A stretch of 64,000 nt of DNA from Phytoseiulus persimilis (lineage: Eukaryota; Arthropoda; Arachnida; Mesostigmata; Phytoseiidae), in assembly GCA_037576195.1 (NCBI GenBank), contig CM075101.1, positions 47,492,001-47,556,000 on the forward strand, written 5' to 3'. The notes beneath the pieces were generated by a model, which saw only the letters and a program-made list of their open reading frames with translations, made no database searches and was not told the DNA's origin. Position numbers and translations under genes: made by a program. This document shows, piece by piece, positions 30,119 to 41,014 of this stretch. Numbering within the stretch: position 1 is the first letter of the stretch; each line of letters begins with the position of its first letter.

Positions 30119-32000
30119 CTACACCGTTGTTCTCATCAACTCACACACGATGTGCGTGGAATGACTCAGAAAGATGCTTACGTCATCAGTGGACGGGGAA
30201 GGAGCATGCTCGTGGGGATTGAAGGCTACGTAGTTCACGTACTGAATCAGTGTTATTGCTTCTTCTTGATACTGTTCCGTCAGACGGATGAGGCCCGCGT
30301 TGAGATCATGGTATTTCTTCTGCACTGCTTTCGGTGGCTTTCCAGCGTTGAGGAGGACCCTCTTGAGATTGAACTCGTGTTCGTCCGTTTCTAGATGTCT
30401 TATCATCTAGAATATATCACAGTGGGCCTCCTTCACTCTCTTGTTGAGGGCATTGTGCCAGCCCTCCAGGTGGTTGGTTGCCCGAGTGCCGAAGTTCCTG
30501 TCGCAATCGCTGAATTAGTTCAGGGGGTTGGTAGAGGGATGTTACACCGTGCAAGTTAGAGAACACACCAATGAGCAAAATATTTATTTCTAGAGATAGG
30601 GATATCACTCATCACACACATAGTGATTCCAGAGGGCCCGTAGGAAGTCGTCATTCTCCATCCAAGTTCGGAGGGAGTACTCTTTGGAGAGACCCAGCCG
30701 GGCGCAGGCTTCGTGGTGAGGCGAAGGCTAATCCGAGTCCAGCTGCATCCAGACCTTGTCTAGATGCTCAAAGGGCACCAAGCATAATGCCATGACCGGC
30801 TTGATGAACCTGCAATTGGCATTCATGGAGGAAATGCTTCCTCCTAACCAGGACGATATTCGATAGATTTCGAGATGTTAGCGATGTGGAGCCATGGCAC
30901 TCACTTCTTGACGTTGACATCGTTGCGGTAAAAGTTCGTGAGACCGTAGCGTTGTACGTTTCTCCATGCAGCCTGAGTATAGTGGAAAACGCATCCTTGC
31001 ACCTCAGCCACTGGGAAGAGCTCTTCTATGGCTTTTGAAACTGCTTTCTGCGAAGTCCAGGACGGGAGACGATGTTCTTCGTCGCGCCGTGGGTTCGGGT
31101 CAACGCGAACATGCTGATATACGTTTCTTATTCTTCATTAGGCAGGAGAAAATATGCCAAGGGAATCATCACCCCGCGGAGGCTATACAATTGACGGAAA
31201 AGTGACGGGACCACCTTGAAATTCCCATTCATGTGGACAGTGGTCGATTCGCAAAGAACTCCGAGAGCTTCATCGCTGCAGAAGCCAAAGCTTCGATTGT
31301 TTGCACCAACGGTGTCGTCTACAATCAGGAACGTTTCGTCGTCGTTTGTCCTCGGGGGAATCTCCCTCGAAACGTATGTCGGCCAGACTGCGAGGTAGCG
31401 CCGGCCGAGTCTTTGCTCGGTGTCTCTGCAGGGCCCTGCGAACGTTGTCGAGTGTTGGGAGCACGGTTCCGATTTCTTTTATGGGACGTTGAGCTCGGAG
31501 CTCGGAGCTCACAGACGGTGGCGGCCAAGACCTCGTGGTACCCTTGCCGACACGAGTTGCCTGGCATAGCTACCACATTCTCTTCCATGATCCTGATTCC
31601 GTTGCGCCTTATGACGCCGCTCTCCTCATTCGCGGGGTTGTGCTCGGAAGATAACTTCATCAGCTCAGGCTGTAGGTTCTGAGAGTAATTAAGCAGAATT
31701 TTTTCATTTGATTCTGATTCCCTTCCATTCACCGATGGTCGATACTGATCAATGATGGGGCGGAATATCTACCTTATAAATGGTTGCCCGCGCTGAACAC
31801 TTTCCGTCCTTGGCTTCTACACAGCGGCATTGACACCTATTCAACTTTTTCTTCTCTATCTCATACAGGAACTGGCCACAATCCACGTCAACAAGAAACA
31901 GACTATTTTTCTTGTGCGATAGCAATTCGCCGACATTCATTCTGGCTTCACTTCCGAATTCACCGCACTGAAACCTCCTGCGAGTGGGCACCCTGCGCAC
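30119..32000 (-). pseudogene. Degenerate FLYWCH-MULE transposase
   Basis: Fragments appear in the order of a FLYWCH-type Mutator-like transposase, read on the minus strand across several frames. At 31749-32000 a FLYWCH-like zinc-binding segment has CQCRCVEAKDGKCSARATI. At about 31340-31440 is LPTLDNVRRALQRHRAK followed by TRPALPRSLADI, typical of the region before the catalytic core. At about 30910-30990 is HYTQAAWRNVQRYGL, the conserved H-F-x-Q-A-x-W-R-x-V-Q helix. At about 30430-30510 is TNHLEGWHNALNKRV, the C-terminal E-G-W-H motif. At 30119-30406 is the C-terminal helical domain with KAVQKKYHDL. Stops and frameshifts separate them, so the gene is dead. Terminal repeats were not found. Confidence 0.82.
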
Positions 32001-34104
32001 TAGGCCGTTGTAGGATTGCTTGGCAGCAGAACTATGGATTTCGAAACCGAATTGTTCTCGAAGTCCTTGCGAAAGCAGAAGCAGAGCTCATTCCCTCGAA
32101 TGGAAGTCGTCATGTGAAGAGAGGCCTGAAAAGCTTGAATTTGATGCTAACATATCATGTCATCCCAATGTTGACATCTATGGGAACAAGTATGGGCACG
32201 TATAATTTTCGCCGAACGGTAAACTCTGTGGAAGAGGTGCGCGAACAACGGTTTGATGGGCGGCCCATGGTTCTATCTCTGTGAATCGACTGACGCCAGT
32301 GTTGCTGTAAATTGGAGGAGTTTCAAATAGCTCAGTCTCCCGTGAAAATGTCAATGTCGCGAATTGCCGTGTCGCGGCTCATGCGGAATGGAAAGTTCCT
32401 CGGAAATGGATATTTTCACGATTTTGCCGCGTGGTTCTGGATGCCCGTTCCGCGATCTCGGCTGCCTAGGTTCTACAGAAATCAATGATAATGGTGTCGC
32501 GTCGCCATCTGATCCCAGACATGTAAGTGAGCAGTGCCCATTCGTCATTTTTAGGTTGCGAAGTTGACGAATTCTTGCGTACAGTTGGGGTTCAAGAGCG
32601 CAGCGGAAACCTGCCTGCGATGGGACGACCTCAAATTATCCGCATGAGCTCGGGAGTCGCTTCCTCCGTGGAAAATACTCGATATGAGCATTGAATCGCG
32701 CCGGTGCTAATCCCATGCGTTGCTCCTATAGTTTCCTCTAAAACCTCAGCTCCCAGTCATACTCTCCTAGTCCTCGATCAAATCCATCGCTAAGCAGAGA
32801 AGTTTCGTTGACTTCCACCAAGGCTGTATTTAAGTGGAGAGAATGTGTCGGTATTCCGGGCACCCGAGATTCTGGGTATTTTCATCGGGATTCTGGGTTA
32901 ACGGGATCCCGAACCCAAACCCAAGTTGACCGTAGAACCGCGGGGCACGGGATCTCGCCTCCTGTATTTACGTTATCTGCTCCGTTGGAAGGAATGCGAG
33001 ACATTCTCAAATCAGGTAAAAATCGATGATACGATCCCTAACTGATTTCATACCAATCGATCGATGGGCATTTGGACTGATGGAAAAATATGCCGTTTCT
33101 TTGGACATCCAATGTGTTATTTTATTGGAACGAAAACAGATTATCCTCGGGTATGGCACTCGCTCTCAGCTTCTACCTAAAGACCGGCTCTCTGGGCATA
33201 CGGTGGGGAGTTTCATGTGCTCTAGTATTCTGCAGTGCTCATTCAGAATATCTTCAACGAAAAAATCAGCGGGGCTCAGGCATGAGCTTTCGAAGAGGAG
33301 ATTTTCTCTCAAAAACATGCGAACTCAGAAAACTTCAGAGCCGGATTCTGGCCACGATCCATTCTCAGGTTCAATTGGAAAAGACTATCACAGAACTCTA
33401 GTAGCGTTTGATGAAGGAAAATCATTTGCTAAGGCTGTGCCAGAGATTGCCACCCGTGCATCACGAAGACCTCTGCATTCTGCGAAACTTTGATCTTCTT
33501 TTCAGTCAATGAGGCATTCCCTCTGATTCCTATCGGTAACGGACCTCGAGGTTGCGAGAAATGCAAGAGACAGGCGACCTCTGGCTTTTGACGGAACTTG
33601 TCGGAGAAGCCCTGGGAATTACCGGGCATGCTCAGATCTGATAAAATTAAATTGCACTCTCCTCAGCCCGTGATTGGCCTTCAGAGTTCCGCGCAGCACT
33701 CGCCCTCGATCACTAGGGGAGAACTTCCTCAAAGAGAGCTCAGATCCGCCAGGGTCGTGACGAATCGATATTTTCAAATTGAGGCTGCGTCGGATCTGTC
33801 GTTCACGGCGATGCAGATTGCACGCGAGCAACGAAGGGACGCATTTCTCCGTGTTGAACAAATCTCAGTACCTAGAGTATATACAGGTGCTCGTGCACAT
33901 CATTCACGCGGCATCGAAGCCTAGCGCTCTATTCGGGGCATTCATGTACTAGTATGATATTTACACGTAGTTGCGATGTTTTACAGATGCCGTCTCCCTG
34001 CAGGCATTCTAACGGTCGAGACAGCGAGCGGCTGCTGTTCTCAGTCTTTGGATTTCTGAGTTGGAGTCGGAAATTTCTTCTAATCAAAAAATCTACATCG
34101 AACT
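32001..34104. other. No recognisable gene; CGGGATTCTGGGT-type short repeats
   Basis: Around 32850-32930 several diverged copies of a CGGGATTCTGGGT-like unit occur, related to strings near 29314-29350 and 29651-29683. Open frames such as 33026-33493 (plus, 155 codons) have no recognisable motif and are within chance length. Confidence 0.35.
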
Positions 34105-37100
34105 CTATCTGGAAAGCAGGGCCAAGAGTGAAGAGGCAAAAACGACGAGCGCAGTCGCTTGAAGAGCACTCGAAACGCTCTCGCCCTCGTTCAGAACGCG
34201 TATTTTCCAACCGAGGTACGAATGGGTGAAACACTGCAACGGGAAGTGTAAGCTCGTCAACCTATCAGCCGTATCGAGTGGTCTTTCATACTCTCAGACT
34301 CATGATGATATTATGTACGACGATTTGAGACACATGAGCACAATGCTTACCTGGTAGAATACTGTGTTTGGTGTCCTGTCGTCAGGAACCCAGTGAAAGA
34401 TTCCTGGTTGGCCAGGATCGCACTGCAACTTCAAGGTCGCCTTGTACTCCTCAAAAGTCTCGACTTCTTCAGCGAGATCGATGGTTTTATGCTTCCACTC
34501 GCAGTATCGGCCGGTCGCGAGTTTAACTTTACCGTTCGGCAGCACCTCGGCTCCGGCATAGACTATGTGGTTCTGAGCCAGGGAAAGAACTGGTTTTAGT
34601 CCTCCTGGGTTCTCCAGGTTACAAGAGACCGCATCACTCGGCAAAAATCGCCAGCGAATGATCAATTATCGTGGATCTTCAGAAGATCTCGAGAAACCTA
34701 CGGGAGTATTAAGCTCCTCGATGTGGTTAGCGCCTCCCCCGGCGGGATTGTTCGTGATGTAGAACGGATGATACTTCGCTGTGTTGGTGACTTCGAGTCC
34801 GCCCTCCACAACGAATGTGTAATTCCTGCCCCGGACCACGTGTAGCTCAGGAATAAGCTGTCCGTTGATCCACCAAGCGATGCCCCAACCCTCCTGGCCT
34901 GTAACAGCGTCGCAAGTTGAGAACTCCTGTAGCGCTTTGCCACAGCTCTCCGAGATACTATCGAAGCAGTGCTGGAGGAAGGCGTTCACACATGTTTCCA
35001 AAAGTACGACTCGAGGGGGAAGTTTGGTGAGAGATCAGAATTCGAGAGCCACGTTAGGCGGAGCACCAACCTGTGATCTTGACGTATCCTTTCGATCCTC
35101 CGGTCGGGCCGATCTGGGCGGTGAATTTGCTGGCGTTCTTGATTTTTCGAGCGGCGAACGGCTGCCCGGCCACGGCGGGGTCTCTTCGATTGCTCAAGGG
35201 CAGGCACTGGTTGACAGGTGGTCGACCAAAGTTTATCAGAATCGTCTCTGCAACCGGAACAAGCAACGTTTGACACTCGAAGCGTAATCGGAGAGACTAG
35301 TCAGTTTTTGTGATTGGCAGCTGATCGGTCACAATCGGCCGCAGCATCGGAAACGAATCCTTATCTCTCTCCGAGGAGGAAGTCTGGATCTATCGCTCTG
35401 GGTGACCGATGATGGGATCCCCCACCGTCGGGCTCACCTCTTGTGATGTACTTGGTGTGCTTGAGAACGATCCCGTCGCTCCACGGACCGATGGCCGCGA
35501 CGATTGCCGTGTCGCCCGAGGCCGGGATGTTTCGATCGTTATTATCGTCTAAATTGTACAGAGAAGAGGTTGTCGTTAATTTGGGTCCAACACAATTAAT
35601 AGCGGGTTCGTAGCAGCCGTCGTCGAGCTGCCGATCGGGTCATTGTCCATCCCACGGGTTGGAGACGGTGATTTTGCCGTTACTGAGAATTCAATTCTTC
35701 GACTCATCTCCCTTCGTCAACCGGAGCTCACGCACCAACCGATAGGGAGCGGCGGCCTCTGGTCAATCACGAATTCCTTCTCTTTGATCTCGAGAATTGT
35801 CGAAAATGTTTCCGAGGAGAACTCACTTGTAGCCAACGGACGACTGTAGACGACTTCGATGATTCCGTTGCGGTATTCGCTCGATATCAGCGTGAGGTCG
35901 TTCTTGCCACCGAAGCGCTCGTCAGGACAGACTCCCCCGTTGGCGCTTGAGCACTGAGCCCTCGATTCCAGGTAGTAGTCTTTCAGGATGACGAGAGACA
36001 TCTTATCATCGTAGTACGCTACGGCAACATCGGCGCCATCCATCGTTGTTCGATCGCGCTTCCCGGAGATGCCGAAAGAAATGTACTGGCCCGGATCTGT
36101 GGAAACGAGGTTCGAGTGAGCGGCGGCGAATAATTTCATCGTTTTTCGCGGGCATGCCGGTCCTCGTCATTATGCTGCTCCGAACCGCTCTCCGGACAAT
36201 TGCTGCTACTGTATAGTTAGGTTCCGCTAGGCGCTTGTCTTGTGTTTGTTGCAATTACTGCCGCTCTGAGGAGCGAGTAACAATCGAATCGATTCATCCA
36301 GAAGCACTTCATAGGCGGATGATATACGCTGCGTCCCCGAAGAAGGCCAGAATGTGTATGATGACAGATTTTGCTTGGTTCTGCCCGCCCCTCTAACAGA
36401 GTCATCACAACCGCTCGTTCGAATGATCAGAGGCTTCGCCGATGTACTTGTTTTCCATGGAGCCGACCACAGCTGATCGTCGCGGAAATGGCGGCCCACT
36501 CCATCATCCACTCACCCGCTCTGCCGTTGAGCCTAAAGAAGATATTCTGCCCGTCGATCTTCCAGGAAACTTGGAGGTGATCGGGAATGATGTCTTCGCA
36601 GTTATCGAACGTCAGAATCTCCGACTTCAGGGCCATTATGTCCGTTGGCACGTTGAGGACGTCTTGCCGTAGGTTCACGTGTCCGAAATTCTCTGTGTAG
36701 CGGATGCAGTAGAGTCCGAAGTAATCGATGTCGAACACGGACACTCCAGGGGGCAGCCGAATGGTGACGTCTTCGCCGTAGTAGCCGTGAAGTCGGTTCA
36801 GGCTGCCCCGTTCGTCCGGAACTTTGATTCCAGCAGGTGTGGGAGATCCCCCTCGTCCGACGAGAAAGAAGGCATCTGCGAGGGGATAGGGAAAACCGTC
36901 ATGGTTGAGGGACGTCTCCCCCACGGGATTCGTCCCCGGGACCCGATTGCGGCATCAGATATTTGCGTTTTAAAGCTCGTTTAGGCGCTCACCAGGACCA
37001 GCTCCATCGTACTTGAGATTCTTGATGAAGAGGGTCTTGAAGTCTTTCACGATTACGTCATCGGCGCTCGTTCCGTGGGCGTATGTTGGGATCGGGCCCA

Positions 37101-40100
37101 GTGAAACCTCGCGTGGAGGCACAAAGTCGCGACTGATTACGACGTGACCGAAGTCCGCGGTCGCCTGTTTGCACCAAACTCCGAAGTAAGTGTAGTCGGT
37201 GATTTTCTTGCCCTCGGGCAGTGTTAGAACTAGGTACGCGTCGCGGTAACGGGGCAACTTCTGATGAGATCCTACTTCGTTTGCCACTTGAGTGCCCGCA
37301 CTGGTGGGACGTTCCGTGGTTCCAACCCAGAAGTGGGCGTCTGCAAGACATTTCCTTCAATACTTCGAGCGAAAGTACTCGAGACAGCTCTAGGTGTCCG
37401 TTAGTTGTGTTGATTGAGATTTTCTGATCTTCGTCGGTTATTGGATTCCTCTATAAAAATAACTTCAAAGCCCGTGTAAGATTGAGATATTTCTCTGGGC
37501 AACAATTTTCATTCGTTTGAGCGGTCTGAAGGATCTTGCTTTGGGAGAAAAAAGACGAGACGCAAACCTGGCCCTTCTCCGTCGTAGTAGAAGTTGGTCA
37601 CGACCACGGTGTTTTCGTTTGCGGCGTAAACCGTTCCTCGGACGTCATGGGCGAAGGTTTGCAGTTCACCCATCAGCTTACCAAAATACTTTATGCTAGG
37701 AGCCGGTCCTGTTGAAGGAAGCGGCATCGATTAAGAGTCAGTTCGATATCCGACCTCGTGGAAACTCGACGTAGGAAGTCGACACCGAAAATAAGGCAGA
37801 GGAGTGTGGAGATCTCTGCAGCCAGCCTAAATGATCTCGAGAATCGTGCTTGGTTGCGCTGATTCCACGGAGCGGAATCGCTTGCGGAGGCATGCTCAGA
37901 TTTGAAGCTCGCAACGAATCCGGGCGACTCACGGCCTATGAATTCTGGAGTGTGATCGATTTCATTGATTGACGCCAACTCCAGTTTGGGTTGAGAGGTG
38001 AACTTGGAATTTCTCCGGGGCGGTTTCGTGCTACCTCGAGTCGATGTCACGGCCCTCGGAGCTGCCCTCGGAGACGCGGGCGCTTTCGTTGCCGTCGGTT
38101 TAGTGGTCACAGGAAAATTAGTCTTCCCTGCCGGGTTAGTAACACGACACAGTTAGTTTCATAGAATGTTGATTAGTCGGCGTGAAGCAGTCAAGCTCTA
38201 TCGATCCCGAGAGGAGCCCTCTTTCCTCCCAGCGGAGCTCAGGTACGATTCAGTTGTCGGATGTGATCAGGGTAAAGGCGGGAATGGAGTAACAAGCATG
38301 TCCGAAACGGCAAGTCAGCTATAACATGCTCGCATTCTGTTACAAGTCTAGGCGACTGGACGGGATCGTTACGTGCGCGCCTCGAATGCACCTCTTGCGG
38401 GGTTGGAGCAACGAGTGACTGTTACCTTTGACTTTTCATCGCGTTCCCGGGCCTTTACGCTCACCAGCATTGACAACACCACATTGAAACGGACAAACAC
38501 AAAATTTATTGAACCTTCAACAACGATCATCTCCACCGTTTGCATTCAAGGCATTCAATAACGCATCCGAGTTTCATGAGACAACAAATCAATATTGAAT
38601 GATTGCCGATCAGGACGAAAAGCTGTCGGTTTTTGATGAGTATGAGTGACGTGATAGATCGATTGATGATGATGAGATTGAAGCCGAAAATGGACAATGA
38701 ATAACGGAACAGTCGAGTGCATACAGATCGGCCGCGTGTCGACAGCGGAACAACACTGGAGATGTTCGAGGACAGAGAAAGCACAGGGAAGAGCGGACGA
38801 GTATGACTACGCTTAAGAGAGGGATGGTGTGTAGACCTATGTTCGGAATCAGCGATGACGAATCCGAACGGATTATAGAGAGCTCCGAAACTGGGGAAAC
38901 TACTCCCGATATGTTCAAGACCTTTCGAAAAACGAGAGCGCCCTGAAACAACCCGTTTCCACGAGGTTACGAGACCTCGTGGTTAAGAGACGAGTTTGAA
39001 CAGATGATTCTGAGGCCAATAGTAATCAATGAAACTCGTCGCCACTGGTCGCTGGGAAGGAGGTCATTCAAGTTCATATGGTCAGGGGCCGTTCCTCCCG
39101 CTCTTGATGCATCGTGAGTGGTGCTTCATTTTGCGGGAAATCATGAAGCTTCAAGTTTAGGAACACGGAACACTAGCGCAGGTGGGACGGACGGCCGAAG
39201 AGGAAGAAGCTGAATCGAAACCTTGGCTCGCGATGGATTGACGAATCAAGTAATCTCCAGATCCAGGCAAGATTAGAGCGATGGTATGATATGAGATGGA
39301 TCAGAAACCGAATCAGAAAGTGTCGATTCCGGAGGCAAAATCCGGATTCTCGATCACTGTGTCAAGAAACCAACGAGGAAATATCCTCGCATCAGAGAAC
39401 TAAACTCAAGTGCCCTTGCGACCTTTAGGACGGATAGTGGAAGAAGGGGAGGAAGTAGCTCTCTTTGTAGCGGGCGTTGCCACCGACGAGTTTTTGGCGG
39501 ATTTGCCCTTGGTCCCTGCAACCGCCCGCCTCGATTCTTAGTGTCTCATCATCAAAACAACCAGAGCCGCGAGCAAAATCGCCGAAGACGACGCGATCAC
39601 CTCGTACGCACCTGATCTGCTCGCCAATGGAACGCTAAGCTGTTCTCTGGGTATTCGGACATGAGCGAAGTCTTGACGTGCGCGATGGCAGAAAACTGAC
39701 AGGTAGTCGTAATCCGACCAGGACTTGTCCTGGGGAAGGGTCAGCATTACGGTTTGCTTCGTGTAGCGAGGCAGTTTCTGGCTGCTGCCTTTCTCGTTGG
39801 GCAACTTCTCTCCGTCAGTCGATGGGGTTCCAGTGCCAACGGTGAAGAAAGCGTCTGGAGAATCACGAATAGGGGATTAGTTTAGGGGTTGGATGGAGTT
39901 CAGACTCCGGTATGTATCCTACCGCGAGGTCACGGGGAAGACACCGTTGGCGCGAGCCCTCCAGCTTCTGTAAACAAGAATGAGACGTACCCGGGGCGGC
40001 TCCATCATAGCTGAAGTCTTTGATGAGGATGGTGCGCGAATCCTTCAGCGTGATCGGACCGGAGGAAACGCCGTGCGCCCCTTGAAGCCCGTCACTGATC

Positions 40101-40850
40101 TTCTGCTCTCCTGGTATCAGAGGATTCCTGATAGGAGTCGCTCCGAACAGCTGATTAGCTTTGATGCAGAAGACGTAGAAGTACTTCACATCTCGGATGT
40201 CATGTTGACCGAGCGAGATGTAGATATTCTTGTTCTTGTAGCCCTTCAGTTTCGCAGATCTGGAATCAATCATCATGTTCGATCAATAGTTTGCCCGGCG
40301 AGGCGTGCCGAGACGCCTACTTTCGGCTCAAGACCTCAAAAAATGACTCAGCGAAGATCTCCGGGGATGACGATTCGGCATCCTCTCGACGAGATCACCT
40401 CCAACACAACAGTACGTTCACTCATAAGTGAAAATTTTCCGGACGATCGATCCGCGGATACAGTTCAAAAAGTTCCAGCATCAAACCCCGAATCATGGAT
40501 TCTCAACATTTGCCGAGCAGAACGAGACATTGGTCGCCACGCGATCGTTTCGGGTGGCGGTGGGTGTGGGATGGGATCTCGAATACTTACGAGCCGGACT
40601 CGTCGAGCAGCTTGGTACCTTCGCCGCTGGGATTTCCCTCCTTGACAATCATGAAGAAGGCATCGGGGCCAGCTCCGTCGTAGTTGAAGTCGACAAGGTG
40701 GAGCTCGTTTTTGTTGGAGAGGTACACTTTTCCCGAAACGCCGTGAACACTTCCGTCGCCGAGCTCTCCGAGATACACTCCATGGTAGGTTGCGCCGAGT
40801 GACCCTGTAACGGATGTGACAATGCAAGTGAGACTAGTGAAGACAAACAA
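34105..40850 (-). CDS. Skel: Skeletor-like DM13/DOMON protein, 14 exons, four DM13 domains
   Basis: Exons on the minus strand: 40850-40591, 40259-39991, 39854-39612, 39515-39423, 38127-37933, 37708-37568, 37340-36993, 36875-36516, 36096-35827, 35548-35438, 35247-35071, 34898-34702, 34572-34351, 34233-34105, giving 1004 residues. Order: signal peptide (MFVFTSLTCIVTSVTG); DM13 domains at about 20-125 and 140-245, each with the YDG(A/E)GP turn; a Thr/Ser/Pro-rich linker (257-355); DM13 domains three and four (357-575); DOMON domain (about 590-760) with YISFGISG, DYYLESRAQC and AAIGPW; a cupredoxin-like region with GWGIAWWINGQLIPELHVVRG and YHPFYI; a C-terminal hydrophobic tail suggesting a GPI anchor. 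Drosophila Skeletor is described as a spindle-matrix component, while the related Knickkopf protects cuticle chitin; the signal peptide and tail here favour an extracellular role. The fourth exon is the weakest (GTCGCA donor). Gene could instead be two adjacent genes. Confidence 0.9.
39538..40850 (-). CDS. Short DM13-only product of the Skeletor locus (alternative C-terminus)
   Basis: If the intron after exon three of the Skeletor-like gene is retained, the frame continues from the GTGCGT donor at 39611 through AYEVIASSSAILLAALVVLM and stops at 39538-39540. The result is a 281-residue secreted protein with two DM13 domains and a C-terminal hydrophobic tail of the GPI-signal type. The downstream splice acceptor of the same intron (TTGCAG, 39516-39521) is also good, so both forms are possible. 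Alternatively, this is an independent two-DM13 gene and the downstream exons belong to a second gene whose first exon I have missed. Drosophila Skeletor also has short and long isoforms, which favours a single locus. Confidence 0.6.
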
Positions 40851-41002
40851 AAAAAACGAGCGAGGTCGTGATTTGCTGATCTGCGCTCAGGCAGGGAAAT
40901 CCGCTCGATGCTCGGAGTGACGTCTATTTAGGCATGCGGCGTATATCGTGACCTCAACACCAATGGCCACGCAAGCGTCACGAGCGTACTCCCCCGGGGC
41001 CT

Positions 41003-41014
41003 TCTATATATGGA
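41003..41014 (-). promoter_or_regulatory. Candidate TATA box of the Skeletor-like gene
   Basis: On the minus strand the sequence CCATATATAGAAGG lies about 155 bp upstream of the proposed start codon at 40850. A start site about 30 bp downstream would leave a leader of about 125 nt. No TCAGT initiator was seen at the expected spacing. Confidence 0.25.

Noticed and set aside
30119..30406. Stand-alone 95-residue helical protein
   Set aside because: The frame matches the C-terminal part of MULE transposases and the preceding EGWH motif lies just upstream in another frame, so it is a transposon fragment.
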